36,279 bases of DNA, taken from contig PLIR01000154.1 of NCBI GenBank assembly GCA_003139415.1, positions 1,433 to 37,711 of the forward strand. Reading direction: 5' to 3'. Each line of letters opens with the position of its first letter. The stretch's first letter is position 1. The stretch is from Myxococcales bacterium (GTDB lineage: Bacteria; Myxococcota_A; Polyangia; Polyangiales; Polyangiaceae). A program made the position numbers and the translations under genes. Shown here in pieces: positions 27,827 through 36,279 of this stretch. The notes beneath the pieces were generated by a model that saw only the letters and a program-made list of their open reading frames with translations, was not told the origin of the DNA and ran no database searches.

Positions 27827-27920
27827 CAGCGGCTAGGGTATCGCTCGGCCGGTCAATCCGCCAAGTAGGAAGCGCAGCGCCCGGCAAAGGCCGGGCAGGG
27901 GAACCAAGCATCGGCCTCCG

Positions 27921-28622
27921 ATGTCGGAGTATGCTGTGGAGAGCTTGCCGCACGACATCGGGCCCCTCTCCCCCGCGCCGATGTCGTCGCCCGGCGCGCA
28001 GGCTGCCGACGAGTTCGACCCGGAGCTTGCCGCATTGCCGGCGCCGTCCCGCCGGGCTCGGACGACGACCGTCGGCCTCCTTGGCCTCGCGGTCGTGGCG
28101 GCGCTTGCCATGGCGGTTTCGCTTCGGCGGGAGGTCGCGTACGCCTTTGCAGGTGCGCCTCCGACCGCCCTCGGGGACCTGCGGATGGTCGCGGACGCGA
28201 CCCTTCGGGCCAACGAGAACCGCCTGGTGCGGGCCGAGGGCATGCTGGGCGCGGCAGGGGGCATCCGCTACGAACGCCCCTTTCGCGAGGACACGTTCCG
28301 CGCGGTGCCGGTCGTCGGCCGGCCCGACGTGTGGGTCGAGGTACAAGTCCCTGCCGGTCAGGAGAGCGGCCGCTGGGAGCCTCCCCGGGTGCTGACGGGG
28401 CGGCTCATGCGGCTGGGTGCGGCCGGCTTGAGCCATCGCGAGCTCCCGGGCGCGATCGAAGCGGCGACGCACACGCGACTCCCTGCCGGCGCGTGGCTCC
28501 TCGTCGATGGCGAAGAGCCGCCCAACGCCCGCTGGTCGGTGTTCGTCGCGCTGATGTTCCTGGGTTTCGCCGCATGGAACGTGTCGGCGATTGCTCGCCT
28601 CGTTCGCAGGGTGGAGTCCTAG
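27921..28622 (+). CDS. Bitopic/two-TM membrane protein of unknown function
   Basis: TM TTVGLLGLAVVAALAMAVSL and TM WSVFVALMFLGFAAWNVSAIARLV flank a beta-rich extracytoplasmic region; stop overlaps the next start by 1 nt. Confidence 0.72.
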   Translation: MSEYAVESLPHDIGPLSPAPMSSPGAQAADEFDPELAALPAPSRRARTTTVGLLGLAVVAALAMAVSLRREVAYAFAGAPPTALGDLRMVADATLRANENRLVRAEGMLGAAGGIRYERPFREDTFRAVPVVGRPDVWVEVQVPAGQESGRWEPPRVLTGRLMRLGAAGLSHRELPGAIEAATHTRLPAGAWLLVDGEEPPNARWSVFVALMFLGFAAWNVSAIARLVRRVES

Positions 28623-29689
28623 TGCGCGTTGCGATCGTCGGTGCCGGCGTGATGGGGTGTACAACGGCGCTCTCGCTGGCCGCGCGGGGCGTCGACGTGA
28701 CGCTCCTCGAGCGTTCGGTGCCAGGCGCCGAGGCCTCGAGCGCCGCGGCCGGGATCCTCGGCGCGCAAGCCGAGCTCCATCGACACGCCGACGACGTCGC
28801 GACGTTCGTGGCGGCGCGCGCGGCCTGGGGTCCATGGGCGCGCGAGCTTCGCGAGCACACGGGCATCGACGTCGGGCACCGTGTGTCGGGCGTCCTTCGC
28901 GTGGCGCGCACCGGCGACGAGCGCGCCGCTCTCGCCGAGGAGGTCGCATGGCAGACGGCCCGTAGCTTGCGCGCGTCGCTGCTCGACGGTGCTGCCGCGC
29001 GGCAGATCGAACCCGAGCTGTCGCCGGATGTCGTCGCCGCGGCGCACTTCCCGGAGGACGCCCAGGTCGACCCGCCGGCGCTCCTTCGCGCGTTGATGGC
29101 GGCGGCAGCGCGCTCTTCCTTCGTCACCGTGCGCGCGGGCGCCACCGTCGAGAGGCTCGTCGTCGAGAGCGATCGCTGCGTGGGCGTGATGCTCGACGGG
29201 GCGCCGTTTCGCGCCGACGCCGTCGTGCTCGCCGCGGGCAGCTGGTCTTCGTTGGTGGCAGGATTGCCCGCCGACATGCCTGCCGTGCGCCCCGTGCGTG
29301 GGCAGATCGTCCTGCTCGACGAGCGGCCTCCTCGCGCACGCACCATCGTGTTCGGCGGGGACTGTTACGTGGTGCCACGAGGCGACGGCCGCGTGCTCTG
29401 CGGCTCGACGATGGAGCACGCCGGCTTTCGAAAGGAAGTGACGGCCCAGGGTCTTCACACCATCCTGTCGGGCGCGATCGCGTGTGTGCCCTCGCTCGCG
29501 GCGGCCCAGTTCGCGGGGGCGTGGAGCAACTTCCGCCCGCACGCGGCGGGAGACCGTCCGCTCATCGGGCCTTCGCCGATGGCCGGCCTGTTTCTGGCTA
29601 CGGGGCACTACCGAAACGGGATCCTCCTCTCGAAGGTCACCGCCGACGCGGTGGCGCGCGTCGTCGTCGGCCCCGCGCCTACGGGTTGA
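28622..29689 (+). CDS. thiO: Glycine oxidase ThiO-like FAD-dependent amine oxidoreductase
   Basis: VRVAIVGAGVMGCTTALSLAARGVDVTLLERS; VRPVRGQIVLLDERPPRARTIVFGGDCYVVPRGDGRVLCGSTMEHAGF; NFRPHAAGDRPLIGPSPMAGLFLATGHYRNGILLSKVTAD. Confidence 0.88.
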   Translation: MRVAIVGAGVMGCTTALSLAARGVDVTLLERSVPGAEASSAAAGILGAQAELHRHADDVATFVAARAAWGPWARELREHTGIDVGHRVSGVLRVARTGDERAALAEEVAWQTARSLRASLLDGAAARQIEPELSPDVVAAAHFPEDAQVDPPALLRALMAAAARSSFVTVRAGATVERLVVESDRCVGVMLDGAPFRADAVVLAAGSWSSLVAGLPADMPAVRPVRGQIVLLDERPPRARTIVFGGDCYVVPRGDGRVLCGSTMEHAGFRKEVTAQGLHTILSGAIACVPSLAAAQFAGAWSNFRPHAAGDRPLIGPSPMAGLFLATGHYRNGILLSKVTADAVARVVVGPAPTG

Positions 29690-30911
29690 AGTCTTGCGAG
29701 GGCTTCGTCGCCGGTGCCGGCGGCGGAGGCGGCGGCAGCGACGGAGGAGGGGGCGATGCTGGCGCGGCCTGCGCAGCAGGTGCCGTAGGCCGCGCGGGCC
29801 GGGACGCCCGCTTCTCCTCGCGCTTTTCGTCGCTCTTCTCGTGCTTGTCCGGCGGTGGCGCGAGCAGATCGCCGCGGGTCACGTCGAAGCTCGGCGGCGT
29901 GTTCGGGTCGCACCCGGGAGCGAAGCCCGTGGCGTCGAAGTCGCTCCGCAAGTTCCCGACCCGCTCGCTGCCGTCTTGTCCAACCTTGATGAAGGCCTGG
30001 ATCCGGACGTCGTGCTTGCCGGCCCGCGACGGCGAACAGTACGAGAGGAGGTAGTAGCTCTTCGTCCGCGCATCGACGCGCGCGCCGACGTCGCCGAACG
30101 CCTTCACGATCGCGCTCTTGTCCGCCGCCATCGCCGTCCCGCTCTTGCCGATCCGGGCGAGCTGGTCCTCGCGGATCTCGGCGCCGAGCCCGATGGCGAA
30201 GACGTCGAAGGGCTTCTCGCGGATATGCTGCTCCATGTCGGCGGCGCTCACGCGGTTTGCCCGGTCGGTGCCGTCGGTGAACACGACGAGGGTGCCGAAC
30301 TTGAGCGGCTGCGTCGCCTTGCCGAGCGCGTTGTCGAGCTCGTCCAGCGCCTTCACGACGCCCCCGTTGAGGTTCGTGCTCGGATCCTTGGGTTTGAACG
30401 ACGAGAGCTGCGCCGCGCCGGCCTTGGCGGCGCCCGGATCCCCGAAAGGCACGATCGGATAGAGATCTGGCCCACCGTCGAAGGCGTAGAGCGCGACCTT
30501 TTGCTTTTCGACCCGTTCCGCGAAGGCGTCGACCGCCTGGACGAGGGAGTCGACCGTGCCGCTCCCGCTCACGCTGCCGCTCATGTCGACGAGCAGCAGC
30601 GTGTAGTGAATCGCGGCCACCTCGGGGTTCGCGATCGTCTGCTTGCTCTCGAACTTCGACACGAGCTGGTCGTCCTCGAAGATCCGGAACGCGTCGGCGT
30701 TGAGATCGGGGATCGGGTTGCCCTTGCCGTCGGTCACCCGAAAGTAGACGGCCACGTTGCTCGGCCGCTGCTGCGCCGCCTTGATCGTCGTGAGGTGCAG
30801 TCCGGTGCACCCCGAGCCGACGGCGACGCCGAGTCCCAGCGCCGCGCCCCACGTCAGGCGCCGCCAGCATTCAAGAGCGTTCGCGTTCCCGAGGGATCCA
30901 TCCGATTTCAC
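29679..30911 (-). CDS. VWA-domain lipoprotein with Pro-rich C-terminus
   Basis: Signal peptide with GSGC lipobox; MIDAS YTLLLVDMSGSVSGSGTVDS; LVVFTDGTDRANRVSA; tail SPPPPSLPPPPPPAPATKPSQDFNP. Converges with thiO (11-nt tail overlap). Confidence 0.88.
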   Translation of the reverse strand: MKSDGSLGNANALECWRRLTWGAALGLGVAVGSGCTGLHLTTIKAAQQRPSNVAVYFRVTDGKGNPIPDLNADAFRIFEDDQLVSKFESKQTIANPEVAAIHYTLLLVDMSGSVSGSGTVDSLVQAVDAFAERVEKQKVALYAFDGGPDLYPIVPFGDPGAAKAGAAQLSSFKPKDPSTNLNGGVVKALDELDNALGKATQPLKFGTLVVFTDGTDRANRVSAADMEQHIREKPFDVFAIGLGAEIREDQLARIGKSGTAMAADKSAIVKAFGDVGARVDARTKSYYLLSYCSPSRAGKHDVRIQAFIKVGQDGSERVGNLRSDFDATGFAPGCDPNTPPSFDVTRGDLLAPPPDKHEKSDEKREEKRASRPARPTAPAAQAAPASPPPPSLPPPPPPAPATKPSQDFNP

Positions 30912-30977
30912 GGCCGCGAGTGTATCGCAGCGCGGCCGACGGCGTCGGCGAACGGTCGCGGAGACGTGGATGGGGCC

Positions 30978-31556
30978 TCAGCGCTCGACGGCGAACGAGT
31001 GGACGATCGAGTCGCACGTCGACCGGTAGCGTTCGGCCGCCGACGATGCGACCGCGCAGGTCACCACGTAGCCCTTGCCGCGGGAGGCGAGCGCGGCTTG
31101 CGTCGTCCGGTAAGCGACGCCGGACGGAGCCGCCGGTGCCCAGCGCGCCTCGATGACGAGGGTCGGGTCGCCGTCGATCACGTCTTCGCGCGCCTCTTCG
31201 ACCGTCGCTCGCGTCTCGCGGCGGAGCGCGGCTTCGCTCGCCCTGGCGTACTCGTACGAGTCGCCGGTGAAGCGCTCCGTCAGCACGTTCGCGCTGGCCT
31301 GGAAGTCGTCGACGGCCTGCGGGTCGGCCACGACCCACACGGTCGCGTCCTTCTGCGGAGCCTCCTTCCACGTCGACGGCACCGCGACTCGCCAGCCGTT
31401 GCCGCTCTGGTGCAGAAAGCCCGCCGGCATCGGCGGGGCCACGAAGGACGACACCCGCGCGTGCTCCGACCCGCGACACCCCATCAGGCCCGCCAAGCCC
31501 GTCGCCAGAGCGATCCAGGCCAGAGCGATCGGGCTCTCGCGCGCCATCGAAGGCAT
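30978..31556 (-). CDS. Lipoprotein, DcrB/PsbP-like fold suspected
   Basis: LATGLAGLMGC lipobox; GNGWRVAVPSTWKEAPQKDATVWVVADPQ...; alternative start MARESP at 31547. Confidence 0.75.
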   Translation of the reverse strand: MPSMARESPIALAWIALATGLAGLMGCRGSEHARVSSFVAPPMPAGFLHQSGNGWRVAVPSTWKEAPQKDATVWVVADPQAVDDFQASANVLTERFTGDSYEYARASEAALRRETRATVEEAREDVIDGDPTLVIEARWAPAAPSGVAYRTTQAALASRGKGYVVTCAVASSAAERYRSTCDSIVHSFAVER

Positions 31557-31565
31557 ATTACCGGG

Positions 31566-31931
31566 TCACGCTTCGAGCTGGACGCTGAACTCGACGGGCC
31601 CGAAACGTAGAGGCGTCCCCGTCGGGACGGGCGTCCACGCACCGGGCTCGATTCGCGCACCCGAGATCCAGGTCCCGTTGTTGGACGTCTCGTCTCGCAC
31701 GAGGAGCCGACCGCCGTCGAGCTTCAAGGTCGCGTGCACGCCGCTGACGCGCGGTTCGCTCAGGAAGATCGAGCACTGGCCCGGGTCGCGTCCCACGCGC
31801 ACCTCGGATCCCGCGCGGATCGAGAACTGCCCCGAGGTCCCCCGCAACGTCGCCGCGCTGGGAGCCGCCGAGCCGCTGGTCGATCCGCTCGCCGTGCCCG
31901 GCACGAAACCGGGGGACGTTCGCGTCCCCAC
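31566..31931 (-). CDS. FHA domain segment, likely the frameshifted C-terminus of the upstream VWA protein
   Basis: VRVGRDPGQCSIFLSEPRVSGVHATLKLDGGRLLVRDETSNNGTWISGARI carries FHA signature residues (GR, SGxH, NNGT). GTG start at 31931 lies inside the preceding reading frame. Confidence 0.85.
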   Translation of the reverse strand: MGTRTSPGFVPGTASGSTSGSAAPSAATLRGTSGQFSIRAGSEVRVGRDPGQCSIFLSEPRVSGVHATLKLDGGRLLVRDETSNNGTWISGARIEPGAWTPVPTGTPLRFGPVEFSVQLEA

Positions 31932-33987
31932 CTCCCTTCGTCACTTCGCCCGGGATGGGCTGCCCGCACGAGAAGCACACCGACGTTTGTCCCGGCGTCG
32001 CCATCGTCGCCATGCCGCAGGCCGGGCACGACACCTGGACGATCGGCTGCGGCGCGGCTTGGCTCACCGAGCCCGTGTTCAGGCTTTGTTGCGGCCCCTG
32101 GGCCGGTGCGCCGGGCGGCGGCTGCGCGGGCGTCGAGAAGAGCTCGGCGGGCGGCGCGACACCCGCGTCCGTCGGCCCTCGAGCGCGGTACCCTCCCGGC
32201 GGAGGCGGAGTCCCGTAACCACCACCCGGAGACGGCCCATATCCGGCCGTCGGGGGCGTTGGCCCTCCTCGCCTCCGGCCGCCGCCCCGCAGGAGCACCA
32301 TCAGCAGCAGCACGATCACGATGAGCAGGCCCGCGATGCCACCGATGAGCGGTAGCGACAGCGGCTTCTTGGTCGCCTTCAGCGACAGCACTGTCTTCTC
32401 GTCGACCGCCGAGGCCCTGTGGGCCCGGTTGTCGTAGACGACCAGGCGTGCGACGGCGTTGTCCCCCGTGCCCTCGAGCACCTTCTCGTCGTCGGGCACC
32501 GTGAACGTCACGTACCCGTCGCCGGTAGCGACCGCCGTACCGAGCATGTGCTCGGCCTGGAGCTGCTGCATCGCCTTCTTCGCGACCTCCGGGTCGCGGC
32601 TGTTCGCCTGCTGCGGATTGGGCTTCGTCCCCGAGGGGATGAAGTACGCCTCGGCGCGCGTCTTGTCGCCGCTCCAGCAGAAGTCGCCGTAGACCGTGAA
32701 CTGCCCGCCGGGGTAGAGCGGGTTCTCCTGCGCGGCCTTGAGCGTCTTTGGGATATCGACGGCCAGCGGCCACTCCGTCGGGTCGACCCCGATGGGCACT
32801 TCTTTGAACGTGCCGTCGGGCGCGATCGCCGGGTGCGTATTTTCGAACACCAGGTTGAACGTCTGGTCGACGCTCGAGTTGATGCAGCTCATCGTCCAGT
32901 GCACGAGCCACATCGCGTTGAACCGCGCGCGGACCAGGCCGATGATGGTCTTGGCCTTCGAGGCCCCCTGGCCCTCCTGGACGATGTCGAAGTAGCCGCC
33001 GATCTCCGGATTGGCGAGCGACTGCATGAACTGCGCTTCGTTGTTGCGGTAGACGTTCTCGATCATCCCGGCCGCGTTTGGCAGCCAAATCGAGATGACC
33101 GGCAGCGGCGTCTTGGGCAGCGACGTGTTCTCCGCCGGGAAGCGGCCCTGATCGAGGTACTGGTGGAACACGTCGGCGCTCGGGCTCGCGCTCTCCGGGT
33201 CGCCGCGCCCCGCGCCGTTCGAGAGAACGACCATCGCCTGGTGCAGGGGCACGGCGTCCGGCTGGTCCGAGTTGCCCAGGGAGCCGAACGCGTCCTGCGT
33301 CATGTGCTTGATCTGCGAGAAGAGCGCGCGATCCCGGCCGTGCGACGGCGCCGTCGACTTGAACGCATTGAGCGCATTGCCGAGGTCCACGCGCTGCTTG
33401 AACGTCTTCCACTTGGTGTCGCCGACGACCTGAACGTCGTCGAAGAACATCAGGTCGAGCAGATCGTTTGGCTCCATCTCCTCGATGATCTGGTGGGCGA
33501 TCGCGCGCGCGTCCGCGAACCTTGCTCCCATCGCGCTCGATGCGTCCACCGCGACGAGCCACGCCGTCCCAACGTTCGCCTGGTTCTGGGCCTTGCCCCA
33601 CTGCACCTTGTCGGAGAACTTGGTGAGCTGGTCTTCTCCGGCCACCTTGACGAGCATGCGGGCGTTTTGTTCGGGGAAAGGGAAGGGGACCCAGAGGGCC
33701 CCGGGCTTTTCGAGCTGCTCGCTCCAGCACGAGAGCGCCGACGGTCCGGTCACGTTCGCGCAGGGCTGCAGCGCCTCGCCGAGGCGCTTGAACTGCACGA
33801 CTTCGATGACCGTCGTGAGAAGCGGCTGGCCGTTCTTCAGCCCCGTCCGCGGATCGATCCGCAGGATGTGGGCTTCCGGCGCGGCGCTGGCCTCGCTTCC
33901 CCAAGCCGCCAAGCACGCTGCCGCGAGCGACAGCACGACCGTCCAGAGAACGTGGATAGACCTCCGCCTCGCCTTGCCGTGTCGCAT
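31932..33987 (-). CDS. VWA-like domain, TM helix, Pro/Gly linker, zinc-ribbon protein
   Basis: MRHGKARRRSIHVLW...; VWA-like NVGTAWLVAVDASSAMGARFADARAIAHQIIEEM; TM LIGGIAGLLIVIVLLLMVLL; CPACGMATMATPGQTSVCFSCGQPIPGEV. Frame stays open to 31558, but its sequence after about 31930 is low-complexity Arg/Gly-rich. Alternative GTG start at 34005. Confidence 0.85.
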
Positions 33988-34001
33988 GAAGTCCCTTCGG
34001 C

Positions 34002-34949
34002 TCACATTCGCCCGATGACCTTGACCACCGTCGTGAAGCCGCCAAGACGCAAGCGATCCCCGTCGCGAAGGTCGCGGCGCCCGTTGAACCCGATATGCTC
34101 GTCGTTCACGAACGTCCCGTTCGTCGACCCGGTGTCCTCCATCGTGATCGTGCCGCTCACGGCGTCGACGACGAGAGCGCCGTGCCGCGACGAGATCGTC
34201 GGGTCCTGCAACGTGATGTCGACGCCGTCGCCGGGGCCAAGCCGGCCGACGACGTGCCGGCCTCCCGTCAGCGGCCAGAAGTCGCCGCTCGGGTTCATGC
34301 CGTACGCCACGAGGAAGCCGCGCAGAATCTTGGAGGGGGCCGCGTCCCGCTGCGGCTCTGGCGGGGCGTACGCGTGCTGCTGGGGAGCGTACGCGTTCGC
34401 GGGGGCGTAGCCGCCCTGAGGGGACGGGACATAGCCGCCCTGGGGTGCGTACTGGGGCTGTTGATGCTGCGGGGGCGGCGGCGCGTAAGGAGGCGCCGGC
34501 GCGTAGGCAGGTTGGGGCGGAGGGGCGTAGACGGGCTGTTGGGGCGCCGGCTGCGCGTACTGCGGCTGAGGCGGGCCGTATCCGGGCTGGGGCGCCGGAG
34601 TTCCGTAGCCTGGAGGTCCACCGCCATACACCGGGGGCGGCTGCCCCGCGCCGTACGCGTCGTTCGCGAACTGAATCTGATCGAGGGCGATGGGGTGACC
34701 TTGCGCGCAGTAGCTCGTGCCCGGGAGGATCTCGTGGCCCATCTGACAGCGGTGGCTGGCCATCGCGGTCGCGGCGAGGGCGTGCGCGGGCGGCCCGCCG
34801 TACCCCCCGGACGCAGGGGGGGGCGGTGTCGGTACGCGTTGGGGCGCGGGTACGCCAGCGGCCGGCGGCCGGGGCAGAGGCGTACCGCAGACGTTGCAGA
34901 ACCTGTCGGTCGCTTTGGCCACGGTGCCGCATTGCGAGCATGCGCTCAT
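34002..34949 (-). CDS. Zinc-ribbon/FHA protein with Pro/Gln/Tyr-rich low-complexity linker
   Basis: MSACSQCGTVAKATDRFCNVCGTPL; CQMGHEILPGTSYCAQGH; (Q/P)xYAP-rich linker; FHA HVVGRLGPGDGVDITLQDPTISSRHGALVVD...EDTGSTNGTFVND. Confidence 0.92.
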   Translation of the reverse strand: MSACSQCGTVAKATDRFCNVCGTPLPRPPAAGVPAPQRVPTPPPPASGGYGGPPAHALAATAMASHRCQMGHEILPGTSYCAQGHPIALDQIQFANDAYGAGQPPPVYGGGPPGYGTPAPQPGYGPPQPQYAQPAPQQPVYAPPPQPAYAPAPPYAPPPPQHQQPQYAPQGGYVPSPQGGYAPANAYAPQQHAYAPPEPQRDAAPSKILRGFLVAYGMNPSGDFWPLTGGRHVVGRLGPGDGVDITLQDPTISSRHGALVVDAVSGTITMEDTGSTNGTFVNDEHIGFNGRRDLRDGDRLRLGGFTTVVKVIGRM

Positions 34950-35090
34950 GGTCTTGCCCTCGTCGCCTTCTGCGCCCGCGCCCACGGTGAGGACTGAACG
35001 CACCGGGGAGCATAGCGAAATCGCGCAGGAAAGGGCGAACGCAGTCCTCGCGGCCGGGGGGCAAAACCATCGCCCGCGCCGGCTCCGAGC

Positions 35091-36279
35091 TCAGCGCTCT
35101 TGCAAGGCCTCGATCTGGGCCGCGGCGGAGACCATGGCCGCGCGCAGGACCTCTCGCACCGGCACGCCGTGCGCGCGCGCGGCGGCGGCACATGCGTCAA
35201 ACTCGGGCTTTACCTGCGGCGGGCCGTACGGGCCACCCGCGATCTTCACCGGGATGCGCCCGTAGGGAGTTTCCACGTCGCGCGTCGCCCGAGGACGCTC
35301 CAGGCGCACGACGTCGTGGCGCCGAAGGCCCAGACTCGTTGTCTCCCTGAGCATCGCGACCGCGACGGCGTCGGCGCTGCCCACGGGGGCGATCGCGGCG
35401 ATCGTCAGGGCCGGACGGCCTTTTTTCATCGTGATCGGCGTCGCCCAGGCGTCGACGGCGCCGGCGCCAAGGAGAGACTGGATCCACGCCGCGGCGAGCT
35501 CGCCGCTCGCGTCGTCGACGTTCGCCTCGAGCACGACGTGGGTGGCCGCCCTGGGCGACGCGGGCGAGGCCGACCCAAGCACGGCTCGCAGCAGGTTCGG
35601 GCGATCGGCGAGGTCGGCGTGCCCCGCTCCCCACCCGACCTTCTCGGCGACCATCGAAGGCCAACGCTCGGACCGACGCGCGTGCGCCCCGACGATCGCC
35701 GCCCCTGTCGGCGTCACGAACTCGAAGTCGAGGCCACCGTCGTAGGTGGCCAGGCCCGCGAGGCACTCGACCGTCGCGGGCGCCGGTAGGGGCAGCCTGC
35801 CATGCGCGGCCTTCACGAATCCGCGTCCCATCGGCAGCGGCGACACGAGCACCTCGGCGCCCAGGTAATCGAGCGCCGCCGCGCTGCCCACCACGTCGAC
35901 GATCGCATCGACCGCCCCGACTTCGTGGAAGTGCACGGCATCGATGGACGTTCGATGCACCCGCGCCTCGGCCTCCGCGAGCCGGAGAAACGTCTTCGCC
36001 GCGAGCGCCTTGACGCCATCGGCGAGCGAGCTCGCCTCGATCAGCGCCCGGATGCCTGCGTACGCCCGCATCGGCTGCGCCGCCTCGACGTGCACGTCGA
36101 AGGACGTCCCCACGATCCCGCTCCGCACCCGCTCCCCGAAGTGCACGTGAAACCCGGTGACCCCCAGGCCCGCTAGCGCATCGGTCACCACCCCCGCGGG
36201 CACCCCGAGATCCACCAGGGCCGCAATGATCATGTCCCCCGCGAGCCCACTCGGCGCATCGAAGAACAGGACCTTGCCA
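35091..36279 (-). CDS. larC: LarC-like nickel-pincer-cofactor biosynthesis protein (DUF111), 5' end beyond the window
   Basis: KVLFFDAPSGLAGDMIIAALVDLG readable to the window edge; VHFHEVGAVDAIVDVVGSAAAL; SPLPMGRGFVKAAHGRLPLPAPATVECLAG; FVTPTGAAIV; LEANVDDASGE; PITMKKGRPALTIAAI. Confidence 0.93.
   Translation of the reverse strand, partial: GKVLFFDAPSGLAGDMIIAALVDLGVPAGVVTDALAGLGVTGFHVHFGERVRSGIVGTSFDVHVEAAQPMRAYAGIRALIEASSLADGVKALAAKTFLRLAEAEARVHRTSIDAVHFHEVGAVDAIVDVVGSAAALDYLGAEVLVSPLPMGRGFVKAAHGRLPLPAPATVECLAGLATYDGGLDFEFVTPTGAAIVGAHARRSERWPSMVAEKVGWGAGHADLADRPNLLRAVLGSASPASPRAATHVVLEANVDDASGELAAAWIQSLLGAGAVDAWATPITMKKGRPALTIAAIAPVGSADAVAVAMLRETTSLGLRRHDVVRLERPRATRDVETPYGRIPVKIAGGPYGPPQVKPEFDACAAAARAHGVPVREVLRAAMVSAAAQIEALQER

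Noticed and set aside
27261-28949. 562-aa minus-strand ORF
   Set aside because: Overlaps the zinc-ribbon, two-TM and thiO genes in the wrong frames; no domain.
29484-31610. 708-aa plus-strand ORF
   Set aside because: Antisense to the VWA and DcrB-like lipoproteins; no domain, biased composition.
32419-34410. 663-aa plus-strand ORF opposite the VWA and FHA genes
   Set aside because: Crosses the boundary between two supported minus-strand genes; Arg/His/Val-rich antisense artefact.
33988-35193. N-terminal extension of the 1211-aa ORF (31558..35193)
   Set aside because: This part is an out-of-frame reading of the zinc-ribbon/FHA gene; the VWA protein starts at about 33987 (or 34005).
1-36279. 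Search for CRISPR arrays, tRNA genes, transposases or integrases
   Set aside because: No regularly spaced repeats, cloverleaf-like sequence or mobile-element motif noticed; by-eye search only.

Overview
This 36.3-kb, very GC-rich window is densely coding. Gene content (Ser/Thr kinases, FHA and VWA proteins, Cys-rich and Ser-rich lipoproteins) suggests a Myxococcota/Polyangia-like chromosome; that placement is inference. I saw no tRNA, rRNA, CRISPR array, transposase or phage signature. Main blocks: (1) a Ser/Thr kinase with a coiled-coil tail, an MscS channel and a secreted lipoprotein; (2) a complete Bat-type (aerotolerance) operon, moxR-DUF58-batX-like-batA-batB/C fusion-batD-batE-like, at 5.58-14.59 kb, with every junction overlapping by exactly 4 nt; (3) an LRR lipoprotein, a giant kinase/pseudo-cyclase/AAA/TPR regulator and a translationally coupled RlmE methyltransferase; (4) an ECF sigma factor cassette; (5) a lipoprotein with nine tandem 4-Cys repeats; (6) orphan, divergently transcribed ribosomal protein genes rplC (L3) and rplS (L19); (7) an FAD-dependent halogenase-like oxidoreductase and a ThiO-like oxidase; (8) a compact minus-strand cassette at 29.7-35.0 kb (zinc-ribbon/FHA protein, VWA-TM-zinc-ribbon protein with a frameshifted FHA tail, DcrB-like lipoprotein, VWA lipoprotein), which I consider the best candidate for an undescribed envelope/phospho-signalling system; (9) a partial larC. 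Annotation rests on reading translated motifs only; no database search was run.
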